From assembly GCA_023389035.1 (NCBI GenBank), contig JAEWFC010000030.1, positions 434,001 to 498,000 on the forward strand: a stretch of 64,000 bases of DNA, given 5' to 3'. The translations under genes and the position numbers were made by a program. The notes beneath the pieces were generated by a model that saw only the letters and a program-made list of their open reading frames with translations, did no database searches and was not told the DNA's origin. The DNA comes from Acidobacteriota bacterium. Lineage in GTDB: Bacteria > Acidobacteriota > Blastocatellia > Pyrinomonadales > Pyrinomonadaceae. This document shows, in pieces, positions 52,774-61,914 of this stretch; positions within the stretch are counted from its first letter, which is position 1, and the number at the start of each line of letters is the position of its first letter.

Positions 52774-54242
52774 TGGTCGATGGTCGCTCGCGTCGCATAC
52801 GCCGCTTGGTGACGCTTTCTCGCTCTGGCGTAGATAGCGGCCCGGTCCGGGTCGTATGAAATTTTCACGTTCTTTGATGTTGAGATCTCGTCGGCAAGGT
52901 CTATTTTGCCAGTGTTCGCGAGAGCAAGCAAAACGGCACCGCGCAAAGATGCTTCCGGCTCGTCGATCAGCGAAATATCGCGGCCGAGAACATCGGCAAT
53001 GATCTGCGCCCACACCGGCGACGAGGTCAGAGCTCCGCCCGACGCGATGATCTCAAGCTCGGGAAACAAGCTCTCAAGCTGGCCCAGCAGCTCTGCCAGC
53101 CGATATGCGACCGCTTCCATCGCAGCCTGCAGTACATCGACGGCGTCGTGCATCATCGTGAGGCCGATGATCTCGCCGCGTGCGTTCTCGTTGTAGCCTG
53201 TACCGCGTTCGCCGGCAAAAAATGGCATCACCGTCAGCCCGTGAGCGTCCGGCCCACGCGACGCGATCTTTGCTGCGATCGATTCATCTGATTCGGTGAC
53301 GTTCACCAACCGCTTCAGATGATCATAAAGCCCCCCGCCGTCTGACAGCGCCCCGCCAACCGCCGTGTATCCGCCGGTACTATAGCACCACAGTCCCGAC
53401 GGCAAATTCGCGGGCGGCTCGCCTTCGTACACCACACGCACCGCTGCCGACGTTCCGATCATCAACGCCGCACGACGCGTCCCGACACAGCTCGAACCGA
53501 CATTATTCGCCGCACCATCGCCGATGGTCAGATCGAATAATGCTCCCGCGAGTCTCGGCCGCCGGGCGGTGAAACGCGTCGAAAGCGGCAGCGGCGAATG
53601 CCCGATCTCCGTTAGATCCGCCGGCGTCATCTCCAGAAACTCCAACAGCTCCGCATCCCAATCGCCTTTCTCCAGATCATAAAGGCCCGTCGCCGAAGCC
53701 ATCGAATCGCTTGTGCGAAATTCCGCCCCGCACATGCGCATCGCGACGAGATCCGCGAACGAGATCCATCGCTCCGTCCGCTCCCAGACATCGGGAGCTT
53801 CATTCTTCAGCCACAGCAGCTTCGCCGGCCAAAAGCTCGAATGAAAACGCGCTCCCGTCCGCTGATGCACACGGTCTTCGTCCAATTTTTCCCGCAGCAC
53901 CTTTACGTATTCGCGGCTGCGGTTGTCGGCCCAGCCGTAAACGGGCGTGGTCGGTTTTCCGTGCTCGTCGATGCCGACCAGGCTATGCCAAAACGAGCAC
54001 GACGCGATCCGCGTGATCTCGCCCTTGACGCCGCTCGCTCGATCCAGGACGCCGTCGATCACGTGTACGACCTGACGGTAAGCGCGCTCAGCATCGAGCT
54101 CCGCACCGCCATCCTCGGTCGCTGAGAACCGCCGCTGCTTGGCCGTAAACGTCTCGCGCAGCATCTCGCCGCGGTCGTCAAACAACGCGCCGCGCACGCT
54201 CGACGACCCGATATCGAGCCCAAGGATCAATTCTCTTTTCAC
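52770..54242 (-). CDS. FGGY-family carbohydrate kinase (gluconokinase-like)
   Basis: 490 residues. [19 protein letters not shown] is the phosphate-1 motif; [20 protein letters not shown] and [14 protein letters not shown] follow; [19 protein letters not shown] and [20 protein letters not shown] are the C-terminal FGGY signature. The Trp/His pattern resembles gluconokinase over glycerol kinase. With transketolase next, it probably feeds gluconate or a related sugar into the pentose phosphate pathway. Confidence 0.88.
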   Translation of the reverse strand: MKRELILGLDIGSSSVRGALFDDRGEMLRETFTAKQRRFSATEDGGAELDAERAYRQVVHVIDGVLDRASGVKGEITRIASCSFWHSLVGIDEHGKPTTPVYGWADNRSREYVKVLREKLDEDRVHQRTGARFHSSFWPAKLLWLKNEAPDVWERTERWISFADLVAMRMCGAEFRTSDSMASATGLYDLEKGDWDAELLEFLEMTPADLTEIGHSPLPLSTRFTARRPRLAGALFDLTIGDGAANNVGSSCVGTRRAALMIGTSAAVRVVYEGEPPANLPSGLWCYSTGGYTAVGGALSDGGGLYDHLKRLVNVTESDESIAAKIASRGPDAHGLTVMPFFAGERGTGYNENARGEIIGLTMMHDAVDVLQAAMEAVAYRLAELLGQLESLFPELEIIASGGALTSSPVWAQIIADVLGRDISLIDEPEASLRGAVLLALANTGKIDLADEISTSKNVKISYDPDRAAIYARARKRHQAAYATRATIDQ

Positions 54243-54308
54243 TTGAAAAAAATTTAGCTGTCAGCTTTCGGCCAACAGCTTCCGCACCCCGCAATAATTA
54301 CAATGTCG

Positions 54309-54611
54309 CTACTTTACGCCTACGACCTTCTTGAACCACCAACGCAGCCCGACGAACAAAAAACGCCAATCCTTAAAAAACTCCGGCGGCTTGCCCTCGA
54401 AATAATGTCCAACGAATTGCAGCACCCAACCAGCGACGAACAGCCCCAACGCGATCCGCCAAAATCCGCCGACGAAGAAACACACCGGGATCAGCAGTAT
54501 CGAGACCGCGATCATCGGTATGCCGATGCTGTGTGTCAGCCGATTCACCGGATGCCGGTGCCCATCGGCGTATTCCTCGATCCACTCGTCCCAAGATCTT
54601 CCGCCCATCAT
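54309..54611 (-). CDS. DUF962 / Mpo1-like membrane protein
   Basis: 100 residues from the ATG at 54611, behind GAGGAG; a longer frame to 54686 is out of step with the small gene upstream. SWDEWIEEYADGHRHPVNRLTHSIG carries the conserved His residues of the Mpo1/DUF962 family (yeast Mpo1 is a 2-hydroxy fatty acid dioxygenase). Three membrane segments follow. Start overlaps the stop of the preceding small gene. Confidence 0.85.
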   Translation of the reverse strand: MMGGRSWDEWIEEYADGHRHPVNRLTHSIGIPMIAVSILLIPVCFFVGGFWRIALGLFVAGWVLQFVGHYFEGKPPEFFKDWRFLFVGLRWWFKKVVGVK

Positions 54612-54769
54612 AGATCGCTCCTCACCAATCGCCACAGAAACACCCCGATCCCGATAGCAATGCCGACCTGAAATATCAGAAACCAATCGCCGGTCAATGC
54701 ATTAAGCAACATAAAAACAAAGAACCCCGCACCGATCGGCAACGCATACAAACGTAATGTTTCCCGCAT
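54608..54769 (-). CDS. Small two-helix membrane protein
   Basis: 53 residues, MRETLRLYALPIGAGFFVFM..., with helices at about 9-25 and 28-47 and a basic C-terminus. Its stop overlaps the DUF962 start in an ATGATG arrangement, strongly suggesting a real translationally coupled gene. No family recognised. Confidence 0.65.
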   Translation of the reverse strand: MRETLRLYALPIGAGFFVFMLLNALTGDWFLIFQVGIAIGIGVFLWRLVRSDL

Positions 54770-54790
54770 GGCGCCATTATATAGCCGCTG

Positions 54791-55267
54791 TCAAACCCTT
54801 TCGAGAAATCGAACCTTCAGCCCGCCGTCCAGCTCTTCGGTCCTCGTTTCTTGAAACCCGGCAAACAGCTCCTGCGGCATGAACACATCCGCATCCTCGA
54901 CCGTCTCAGGTATGTCGGTCACGATCCACTCGTCGATATCGCCTGCGAAATTCTCATACGTTTTCGCACCGCCGATGATGAAAACGTCGCCTTTCAGAAA
55001 CTTGGCGAGCGTGGTCAATTCCTCTTTGCTTCGCAGCAGCAGAACGCCGGGCTGCGGCTCGACGGTTGCCGAGCGGCTCAGCACGATGTTCAGGCGATTT
55101 GGCAGCGGCTTCCCGATCGATCGCCACGTGTTCATTCCCATCACGATCGCGTTGCCGGTCGTCGTCGCCTTGAAAAATTTGAGGTCCGCCGGATAGTGCC
55201 ACGGCAGCTTCCCGCCCTTGCCGATGGCCAGATTCCTCGCGACCGCAACTATCCCGATCATCGCCAT
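54791..55267 (-). CDS. folA: Dihydrofolate reductase
   Basis: 158 residues. Reduces dihydrofolate to tetrahydrofolate with NADPH. IGIVAVARNLAIGKGGKLPW (with Met20-loop region), ATTTGNAIVMGMNTWRSIGKPLP and DVFIIGGAKTYENF are classic. The catalytic acidic residue is in the WHYPADLKFF segment (Asp28). Single-copy chromosomal type. Confidence 0.95.
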   Translation of the reverse strand: MAMIGIVAVARNLAIGKGGKLPWHYPADLKFFKATTTGNAIVMGMNTWRSIGKPLPNRLNIVLSRSATVEPQPGVLLLRSKEELTTLAKFLKGDVFIIGGAKTYENFAGDIDEWIVTDIPETVEDADVFMPQELFAGFQETRTEELDGGLKVRFLERV

Positions 55268-55308
55268 AACTTATAACTAGAAACTAAAAACTCTTAACTG
55301 CTAGAAAA

Positions 55309-56013
55309 CTACAGGCTAAGCGTCTGCCCTTTGTAAACCGCTATCTCCGAACCCTTTGCGAGCACCACCGAGTATGGTTCGGCATCCGTCAGAAATGTAA
55401 ATTCGTTTCCGTAAGTAAACCCGAAATCGACATTTATCCGCGGATTCATCGCTTCGAACAGTTCCCATTTCGGATGCTCGACCTTGTATTCGCTGGTGCG
55501 TGATTCGCTGTGACGCGTGTAGCCCCAATAGTGCTCGATGATAAATTCTTCGTGTGAGCCCGCGTCCGGTACGCCAAGATTCGGTCCGCTTTCAACGCTT
55601 ATCGTGTTCTCGCGCCCGCTCTTTTCCCACGTGTAGCGGACGTGCAGCGCGTCGCGGAAACTCGACATCCGCCAACGCTCGTACGGCTCGCCATACAGCG
55701 TGCGTGCGACCGCCGCGATCGCGGCACGCGGAACGATCTCTTTGACGAAGACCACACCGCGCCGCAGTTCGCCCTCCACCTCGCGGACGACATAAAAACG
55801 CAGGTTTACTTCCTCAAAGTTCACATGGAACGGGACGATAAAATCCATCACCCGCGTGTTCATAAACATAAAGCCGACCAGGCTGACAAAGCATTTCCCA
55901 TCAAAAAGGTCGAGCTCCGTGCCGGCCGGCAGCAGCGGTTTCAGCAGCGACGGATTGACCTCGTAGTTAGCCATTATCAGGTCTCGCCATTCCGCTGTCA
56001 GGAATTTTTTCAT
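55309..56013 (-). CDS. DUF2071 (YqjF-like) family protein
   Basis: 234 residues. [20 protein letters not shown] and LLKPLLPAGTELDLFDGKCFVSLVGFMF are the family signature; EEVNLRFYVVRE and VVFVKEIVPRAAIA follow. The fold is related to acetoacetate decarboxylase, the reaction unknown. Its start overlaps the selB stop, so the two share a transcript. Confidence 0.9.
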   Translation of the reverse strand: MKKFLTAEWRDLIMANYEVNPSLLKPLLPAGTELDLFDGKCFVSLVGFMFMNTRVMDFIVPFHVNFEEVNLRFYVVREVEGELRRGVVFVKEIVPRAAIAAVARTLYGEPYERWRMSSFRDALHVRYTWEKSGRENTISVESGPNLGVPDAGSHEEFIIEHYWGYTRHSESRTSEYKVEHPKWELFEAMNPRINVDFGFTYGNEFTFLTDAEPYSVVLAKGSEIAVYKGQTLSL

Positions 56014-57911
56014 TTCAGAACTACGCGTTTGTCGCCTGCCCTGACCGTCACGCGCTCGCGGTCGAAATATTCAAGCAATGGTATAGCATATTTCCGCGAA
56101 ACGCCTGCTATGTCCTTAAATCGCGGCACGTCGATCACCCGGTCGGGCGTCGCGTCTGCGTACTTTTTAACTGCAGCTATCAGCCGTTCGATGACGTCTG
56201 CCGCGAAATAAAACTCGTCCGTTATCTTCGTCAGGCTACGGCCGCGGACCTGCATCTGCAGCAGCTTTCGCGCATCAACCTTTATTCCTTCCGCCGCCGT
56301 AGACAGAGCGTCGTCGAGCTTCGGCGGTTCGAGTCCGGCTTGTTTGTAGATCGCGATGAGCCGCTCCGCAAAACGCGCTTCGTCGCCGCTTAGCGTCGTT
56401 TGATGCGTGGCCAGGCGAACCGTCTCTTTTTCTGCAACGATCGATCCGTCCACCTGCAGTTTGTCGAGTACCGCGGCAAAGACGTCCGACGGCAAATACC
56501 GGAATTGTGATTCACGCAACGCTTCCCGCTGAACGCCCGCCGCCAGCGGATCGCGTTTGTGAAACTTCTCGATCGCGGCACGTGCACGCTCCGTCAGCTG
56601 CGAGAAACGGTCGCGGCCGATCACACGATCCTTCAGCTTAGTGACATCATCGCCCGCTATCGACTTCTCCTTGGTCTCCGCGGTCCAGCCGGTCTGGGCG
56701 CGTAGGGTCGCGATCAGAAGTCCGCCTTCGCCGGCTGCTTCCGTCAAAACATTTAAGAGCGTTACAGGTTCGCCCATCGCGCCGCTGATCGACCGCAGTA
56801 GGTCTTCCGTCGCTGCTATATCGCGGCGTCTGCGGCGTTCCGCGATCGGCAGCAAGACGCGGCCTCCGCCGATCGTCCGCTGCGGCGAATAGCTGCGGAT
56901 GATGAACCGCTCGCCGATGTATGCCGCTGTCGGAGACTCAAGCCGAAACTGAACGAATCCGCGTTCGCCCGCAGCGATCTCGCCTGCGTCATTGATCACA
57001 AATACGCGCGCCAGCACCTCGGCGGTCCCTATGTGCACACGCACACGCTGCCGCGAACGCAGCGGCCGCGGAGCGTCAGCCAGCATCTCCACTTCGGCGT
57101 CAAAGATCTGCGTCGGCTGCAGGACGTCCGGTTCGGCCAGGATCATCCCGCGGGAAAGCTCACTGTAGTCGATGCCCGCCAGGTTTACCGCGGTCCGCTG
57201 TCCAGCAGCCGCCGATGCGACCGAGCGGCCGTGCGTCTGCACACCGCGAACGCGCACGCGGCGGCCCTCAGGCAGCAATGTCAGTTCCGCTCCTTCGCTG
57301 ATCTCGCCGCTCGCGAGCGTGCCGGTCACGACCGCTCCAAATCCTTTGACCGTAAAGCTGCGGTCGATCGGCATCACCGCGACTCGGTCCTTTGTTCGTT
57401 CGGGAATGTCGGCAGCCGAGGCTGCAAGCTGTGCCTTCAGGTCCTCGATTCCGGCGCCCGTGACCGAGCTGACGGCGATCACCGGTGCATTTTCGAGAAA
57501 CGAATCTGCCACCAGATCGGCCGCGTCCATCTGAGCCAGCTCGAGCGTTTCCGCATCGACGAGATCTGATTTGGTCAGCACAACGATGCCGCGCTCGATG
57601 CCGAGCAGGCGGCATATCTCAAAATGTTCACGCGTCTGCGGCATCACGCCCTCATCCGCCGCGACGATCAGCATTACCAGGTCGATGCCGCCCGCACCCG
57701 CGAGCATGTTCTTTACAAAACGCTCGTGGCCGGGCACGTCAACAAACCCGATGTGAACGCCGTCGAGCTCAAGCTCCGCAAAGCCGATGTCGATCGTGAT
57801 ACCGCGTTGCTTTTCCTCAGGCAGACGGTCAGCATCCGTGCCCGTAAGCGCACGCACCAGAGCCGTCTTCCCATGATCGATGTGCCCCGCCGTGCCGACA
57901 ATGATCTCCAT
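56010..57911 (-). CDS. selB: Selenocysteine-specific elongation factor SelB
   Basis: 633 residues from the ATG at 57911. A GTPase with [14 protein letters not shown] (residues 6-19), [13 protein letters not shown] and VLTKSDLVD, followed by EF-Tu-like domains 2-3 and four C-terminal winged-helix repeats (e.g. [40 protein letters not shown]) that bind SECIS RNA. It delivers Sec-tRNA to UGA codons. No selA, selD, tRNA-Sec or recognisable selenoprotein gene is in the window, nor in the 264-base gap upstream (57912-58175). Confidence 0.95.
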   Translation of the reverse strand: MEIIVGTAGHIDHGKTALVRALTGTDADRLPEEKQRGITIDIGFAELELDGVHIGFVDVPGHERFVKNMLAGAGGIDLVMLIVAADEGVMPQTREHFEICRLLGIERGIVVLTKSDLVDAETLELAQMDAADLVADSFLENAPVIAVSSVTGAGIEDLKAQLAASAADIPERTKDRVAVMPIDRSFTVKGFGAVVTGTLASGEISEGAELTLLPEGRRVRVRGVQTHGRSVASAAAGQRTAVNLAGIDYSELSRGMILAEPDVLQPTQIFDAEVEMLADAPRPLRSRQRVRVHIGTAEVLARVFVINDAGEIAAGERGFVQFRLESPTAAYIGERFIIRSYSPQRTIGGGRVLLPIAERRRRRDIAATEDLLRSISGAMGEPVTLLNVLTEAAGEGGLLIATLRAQTGWTAETKEKSIAGDDVTKLKDRVIGRDRFSQLTERARAAIEKFHKRDPLAAGVQREALRESQFRYLPSDVFAAVLDKLQVDGSIVAEKETVRLATHQTTLSGDEARFAERLIAIYKQAGLEPPKLDDALSTAAEGIKVDARKLLQMQVRGRSLTKITDEFYFAADVIERLIAAVKKYADATPDRVIDVPRFKDIAGVSRKYAIPLLEYFDRERVTVRAGDKRVVLK

Positions 57912-58175
57912 GATTCTGAAGTAGTGTGAGAGTTCTGCCCGCGAATTACGCATATAGACGCGAATGAGAGAAAGAGAATTTACGAGCGCGGCCGCGGCAA
58001 GTGGTCTCACAACCAGGTTTACCTCCGCCGCTTCGTCAGAATATTCGCGATCATTCGCGGTATTCGCGGGCAGATCCAGTCGGCGGGCAGAATATCATAG
58101 ACGCCCTTAGATGAGAGACACGCCTGCTAACCGAAAGTATGTCCGCGTCTAACTGTACTTGAGAATCAAAGTAAA

Positions 58176-58418
58176 CTAGCGTGAGCGGAGGAGGCTTTCG
58201 ACCGAGACGTCGGCATCGAGCGCGTCCCAGCGGATGCCGAGGCCGCCGCCGATCAGCCGCCAGTTCTTACGTTCCTGCGGTGTGGCGTTCTCAAGACGCG
58301 GAAACCAGACAAGCGGGACCGAGACTGCACGTCCGTCGGCGAGAGCCACGCGGAGAGCGTCATCGCTGCACATTACATCGACGGCCAGGGGCTGGATCTT
58401 TACGGAAAGTATGCTCAT
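58176..58418 (-). CDS. DUF2442 protein
   Basis: 80 residues. DALRVALADGRAVSVPLVWFPRL, then ERKNWRLIGGGLGIRWDALDADVSVESLL is the DUF2442 signature. Often seen next to toxin-antitoxin-like DUF4160 genes, but none is adjacent here. Function unknown. Confidence 0.88.
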   Translation of the reverse strand: MSILSVKIQPLAVDVMCSDDALRVALADGRAVSVPLVWFPRLENATPQERKNWRLIGGGLGIRWDALDADVSVESLLRSR

Positions 58419-58460
58419 CGGTAGGTCTTACGATACAGGAATTTATCGCACGGAATCAAC

Positions 58461-60581
58461 CTATTCGTCCGCCGGCTTGTCGAGGTCATAATCCAGGACC
58501 TTGCGGTAGAGCGTCTTGCGGCCGATATCTAAAAGCCGTGCGGCGTACGATTTATCTCCCTCGGTCAGCCGCAGCGTCGTAGCGATGGCCTGCTTCTCGA
58601 TCTCTTCTAACGTGGCGGGAAGTTCGATCTCAAACACTGGCCGCTCGCCCAATCTTGCGGCTCTCGCACGTGCCTCGCGCGCGTGCGCGCCACCCTCGCC
58701 GGCGAGCTGGCTGATCGAAGGCGGCAGGTCATCAAGCTCGATCTGCCGGCCGGCCGCGATGATCACGGCACGCTCGATCGCGTTCTCAAGCTCGCGGACG
58801 TTGCCGGGCCAGTCGTAATTAACAAGAGCACGCTGCGCCTCTTTTGTGATCCCGGTGATAAAGCGTTTCGTCTTTTCCTTGTACCGCTCTAGGAAATGAT
58901 AGATCAGCAGGTGAATGTCTTCGGGACGCTCGCGCAGCGGCGGTATCTCGATCGGGAATGCCGAAAGCCTGTAGTAAAGATCGCTGCGAAAACGTCCGTT
59001 CCGTACAGCCTGTTCGAGATCGACGTTGCTCGCCGCGATCACGCGAACGTCGGTATTTATCACAGCATTTCCGCCGATGCGCGTCAGTTGTCCGTCCTGC
59101 AGCACGCGGAGCAATTTGACCTGCGCCTGCATCGACATCTCGCCGATCTCATCCAGGAAAAGCGTTCCGCCGTCGGCCTCTTCGAACCGTCCGCGACGCT
59201 GGCCGCGTGCGTCGGTAAAGGCGCCTTTCTCGTGGCCAAAGAGCTCCGATTCGAGCAAGGTCTCAGGGATCGCACCGCAGTTGATCTTGATGTACGGCTT
59301 GTCCTCGCGGCCGGAATTCACCTGGATCAGGTTGGCGACCAGCTCTTTGCCGGTACCGGATTCGCCCTGAATGAGCACGGTCGTCGTCGCGCTGGCAACG
59401 CTCGAGGCAAGCTCGACCGCACGCAGCAACCCCGGAGCCTGCCCGACGATCTCGCTGCTGCGATGGTAAAGCTCGCTCTTTAGCCGCATCACCTCGGCCG
59501 AGAGCTGATCACGCTCGAGAGCGGTCCCGATCTGGTCGGCAATCCCCTCGACGAGAGCGATGTCGTGATTCTGAAAAACGACCTGGTCGCTCCAGACAAA
59601 ACCCAGCAGGCCAAAGGTCGCTCCGCCGACGCGGACCGGCGATAGCAGCGCGGCCTTGCCCCCGAGCGTCTTATTGAACATCATCCGGATCGCGAAAGGC
59701 AGTTCCGAATCGGTCACCGCACGCGTCTTGCCATCGCGGATCAGGTCGGCCACCGCGGGGAAGGTGTCGATCCGCATTGACTTGCCGTGCGACTCGACCA
59801 TCTTCAGCACACGTGCCGGCTTGACGCCCTCGGCCGCCTTGAACGACGCCAGCGAGATGCGGTCGCCGGCCTTATCGATCACGCCCAGCGCACCGTAATC
59901 AGCCCCGACCAAATAGATCGCGCGCTCAAGAGCACGTGCCGAGACCTCGGTGAAATCGCTATGGGAATTCAGCGTATTGGCTATCTCGAGCAGAGCGTTG
60001 GTCCGCCGCGATTCCTGCTCCTGATTTACGTAAAGCCGGGTGTACTGCAGCCCGATCGCCATCTGCCGGGCGATCGATTCAAGGAACTGGACCTCTTCCG
60101 GCAGCCACTCGCGGGGCTTGCTCGTGTCGTGCAAGCCGAGCAGGCTGATCACCTGGCCCCCGAGCGAGATCGGGATCACCAATAAAGACCGTGTTTCCAA
60201 TGCTTTAGCAAAGAATTTCAGCGTCGGGTCCTTTGCCTTGGCGGTGTCGTTTATCTGGATCGGCTTCGAAATATCGAACTGCTCCGTCAGCCGTTGGCGG
60301 TCGATCGGGATGACCGTTCCGCGGCTGGTCGGGATCTTGTTCGATCGCCGCCATTCATGGCTGATCCTAAGCTCTTTGTCATCAACCAGTTGCAGAACGT
60401 CGCAGCGGTCCGCCTCGAGCATTCGCCCGATCTCCGACACGACCACGTTCAAAAATCGCTCGATCTCGATGCTTTCCGGCAGGTCGCGCGCGAGCCGCTC
60501 TATGATCGCCTCTCGCGCCTCGTGCATCTTGAGCTTTCGGTCGAAGGAAAGTTCATTCGATTGTTCGATCTCGATCTTCAT
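58461..60581 (-). CDS. Sigma-54-dependent transcriptional activator with two GAF domains
   Basis: 706 residues from the ATG at 60581; a TTG start six codons upstream is also possible. Two GAF sensor domains (about 30-190 and 210-360), then the AAA+ ATPase core with GESGTGKE (Walker A) and GAFTDA, the sigma-54 contact loop, and a Fis-type C-terminal helix-turn-helix (ITRLLDIGRKTLYRKVLDYDL region). It resembles the FhlA/NtrC class responding to small molecules or redox cues. No receiver domain is present. Three direct repeats upstream may be autoregulatory sites. Confidence 0.9.
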   Translation of the reverse strand: MKIEIEQSNELSFDRKLKMHEAREAIIERLARDLPESIEIERFLNVVVSEIGRMLEADRCDVLQLVDDKELRISHEWRRSNKIPTSRGTVIPIDRQRLTEQFDISKPIQINDTAKAKDPTLKFFAKALETRSLLVIPISLGGQVISLLGLHDTSKPREWLPEEVQFLESIARQMAIGLQYTRLYVNQEQESRRTNALLEIANTLNSHSDFTEVSARALERAIYLVGADYGALGVIDKAGDRISLASFKAAEGVKPARVLKMVESHGKSMRIDTFPAVADLIRDGKTRAVTDSELPFAIRMMFNKTLGGKAALLSPVRVGGATFGLLGFVWSDQVVFQNHDIALVEGIADQIGTALERDQLSAEVMRLKSELYHRSSEIVGQAPGLLRAVELASSVASATTTVLIQGESGTGKELVANLIQVNSGREDKPYIKINCGAIPETLLESELFGHEKGAFTDARGQRRGRFEEADGGTLFLDEIGEMSMQAQVKLLRVLQDGQLTRIGGNAVINTDVRVIAASNVDLEQAVRNGRFRSDLYYRLSAFPIEIPPLRERPEDIHLLIYHFLERYKEKTKRFITGITKEAQRALVNYDWPGNVRELENAIERAVIIAAGRQIELDDLPPSISQLAGEGGAHAREARARAARLGERPVFEIELPATLEEIEKQAIATTLRLTEGDKSYAARLLDIGRKTLYRKVLDYDLDKPADE

Positions 60582-60605
60582 CGGAACTGGTATGGTCAAA
60601 TGTGT

Positions 60606-60676
60606 AATTTTGACACACCTATGTCAAGTTGACCCACTTAGGCTCCACCTTAGGTGCGCCAAAATGACACACTTTA
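60606..60676. promoter_or_regulatory. Three 17-bp direct repeats upstream of the sigma-54 activator gene
   Basis: On the minus strand, TAAAGTGTGTCATTTTG (60676-60660), CTAAGTGGGTCAACTTG (60641-60625) and ATAGGTGTGTCAAAATT (60622-60606) share the pattern TAAGTGtGTCAnnTTg. They sit between the TPR gene's stop and the activator's start, 25-95 bases before the ATG. Likely enhancer or operator sites, possibly bound by the activator itself. Confidence 0.5.
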
Positions 60677-60681
60677 GGATA

Positions 60682-61521
60682 TTACGGTCGATTAGAGGCT
60701 GGCGTGCGCCGTGGTGTCGGTGACCGCTGCGGCGCCGGTGACGACTTCGGGGTTGGTGACGCTGCGTTCGATTCGGACGTATCCGATGAACTGCCGCCGG
60801 GAGTGGGTTTCGGTGTCGAGCGGTAGTCAATCCGCTTTCGGCCAGCCTCGGCGTCGGAAAGGAGCTCCTCGGCCTCTATGTTGTCAGGGTCTAGCTCCAG
60901 GGCCTTCTTCAGCGGTGCGATCGCCTCACGATATTGGGCAAGCCGGATCAGCACGGAGCCGAGTTCTGTCTGGTACAGAGAGTCCTCAGGATTGAGCTCA
61001 ACGGCCTTTTTTAGGGCCTTTGCAGCGTCCTCGTCCTCGTTGAGCTTGAGGTATGACAGGCCAAGATTGAAGTGCGCCTGATGGTCTTCAGGGTTCGCGT
61101 CGATCACCTTTTCATAGGCGTCAACGGCCTTTTCAAAGGCTATTTGGGAGTTAGGTTTCTTGGGCTCCGGCTTCTTTTTGCCGTCAGTATTCGTAGGCTC
61201 CGGATCGGGCGTCGCCTCTAGATTCAGGGAGTCCCGTGTCTCCACCAGTGCATAAGCGACACCAAGCTTAAAGTAGGCCTCTGCAAGGTCCGGATTGAGC
61301 CGCACCGCCTGATTTAGGGCCGAAATCGCCTTGTCCACCTCGTCCTCGTCAAGGAATTTGGTGCCGTCGGCAAGGGCAATGTTTGCGTCAGTGTACTCGG
61401 GGACGGGCGCGTCCGCGTTCGTCTCGGCGACGTTCGCGTTGGTGTCAGCCGGAGCTTCGCCGCAACCCGCGAACACTAGGGCAGAAGCTGCTAACCAAAA
61501 GGTGAAGAGATACTTACGCAT
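60682..61521 (-). CDS. TPR-repeat lipoprotein
   Basis: 279 residues. A lipobox (VFAGC, Cys20) anchors the protein; an Asn/Ala-rich linker leads to tetratricopeptide repeats (AISALNQAVRLNPDLAEAYF, VDAYEKVIDANPEDHQAHF, ALKKAVELNPEDSLYQTEL, AIAPLKKALELDPDNIEAEE) at about 60-230. A Pro/Thr/Ser-rich tail closes it. TPR lipoproteins scaffold envelope complexes; the partner is unknown. Separated from murA by a HIT gene. Confidence 0.83.
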   Translation of the reverse strand: MRKYLFTFWLAASALVFAGCGEAPADTNANVAETNADAPVPEYTDANIALADGTKFLDEDEVDKAISALNQAVRLNPDLAEAYFKLGVAYALVETRDSLNLEATPDPEPTNTDGKKKPEPKKPNSQIAFEKAVDAYEKVIDANPEDHQAHFNLGLSYLKLNEDEDAAKALKKAVELNPEDSLYQTELGSVLIRLAQYREAIAPLKKALELDPDNIEAEELLSDAEAGRKRIDYRSTPKPTPGGSSSDTSESNAASPTPKSSPAPQRSPTPRRTPASNRP

Positions 61522-61527
61522 ACCGAA

Positions 61528-61875
61528 TCAACCTGGCGGAAACACGAACTGCCGGCCTGCAAGCAAGTGCACGTGGAGATGGAAAACGGTCTGGCCGCCG
61601 TCGGAATTCGTGTTAATGACGACGCGATAACCGTCCGCGGCAAACCCTTTATCCCGTGCGATCTGACCTGCCGTCAAAAGCAGATGGCCAAGCGTTTCCT
61701 TGTGCTCAGCTGATGCCTTATCAAGCGAATCGACATGCTTTTTCGGGATCACCAGCACATGCGTCGGTGCCTGCGGACTGAGGTCATTAAACGCGACGCA
61801 AGCCTCGTCTTCATACACCTTTGCAGCAGGAATGTCGCCCGCAACTATCTTGCAGAATATGCAGTCCGTTGCCAT
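61528..61875 (-). CDS. HIT-family nucleotide hydrolase
   Basis: 115 residues. CIFCKIVAGDIPAAKVYED, APTHVLVIPKKH and the HxHxH triad in VFHLHVHLLAGR identify the HINT branch of HIT hydrolases, which cleave nucleoside phosphoramidates. The histidine triad is complete. Lies 6 bases before the TPR gene start. Confidence 0.93.
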   Translation of the reverse strand: MATDCIFCKIVAGDIPAAKVYEDEACVAFNDLSPQAPTHVLVIPKKHVDSLDKASAEHKETLGHLLLTAGQIARDKGFAADGYRVVINTNSDGGQTVFHLHVHLLAGRQFVFPPG

Positions 61876-61914
61876 ATAAGCGATATCTTAACAAATGCCG
61901 GCCGCAAAACCCCA

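Noticed and set aside
57912..58175. tRNA-Sec or other RNA gene upstream of selB
   Set aside because: No acceptor-stem pairing or TTCRANTCC T-loop found on either strand; the region holds only repeated ATTCGCG-type words.
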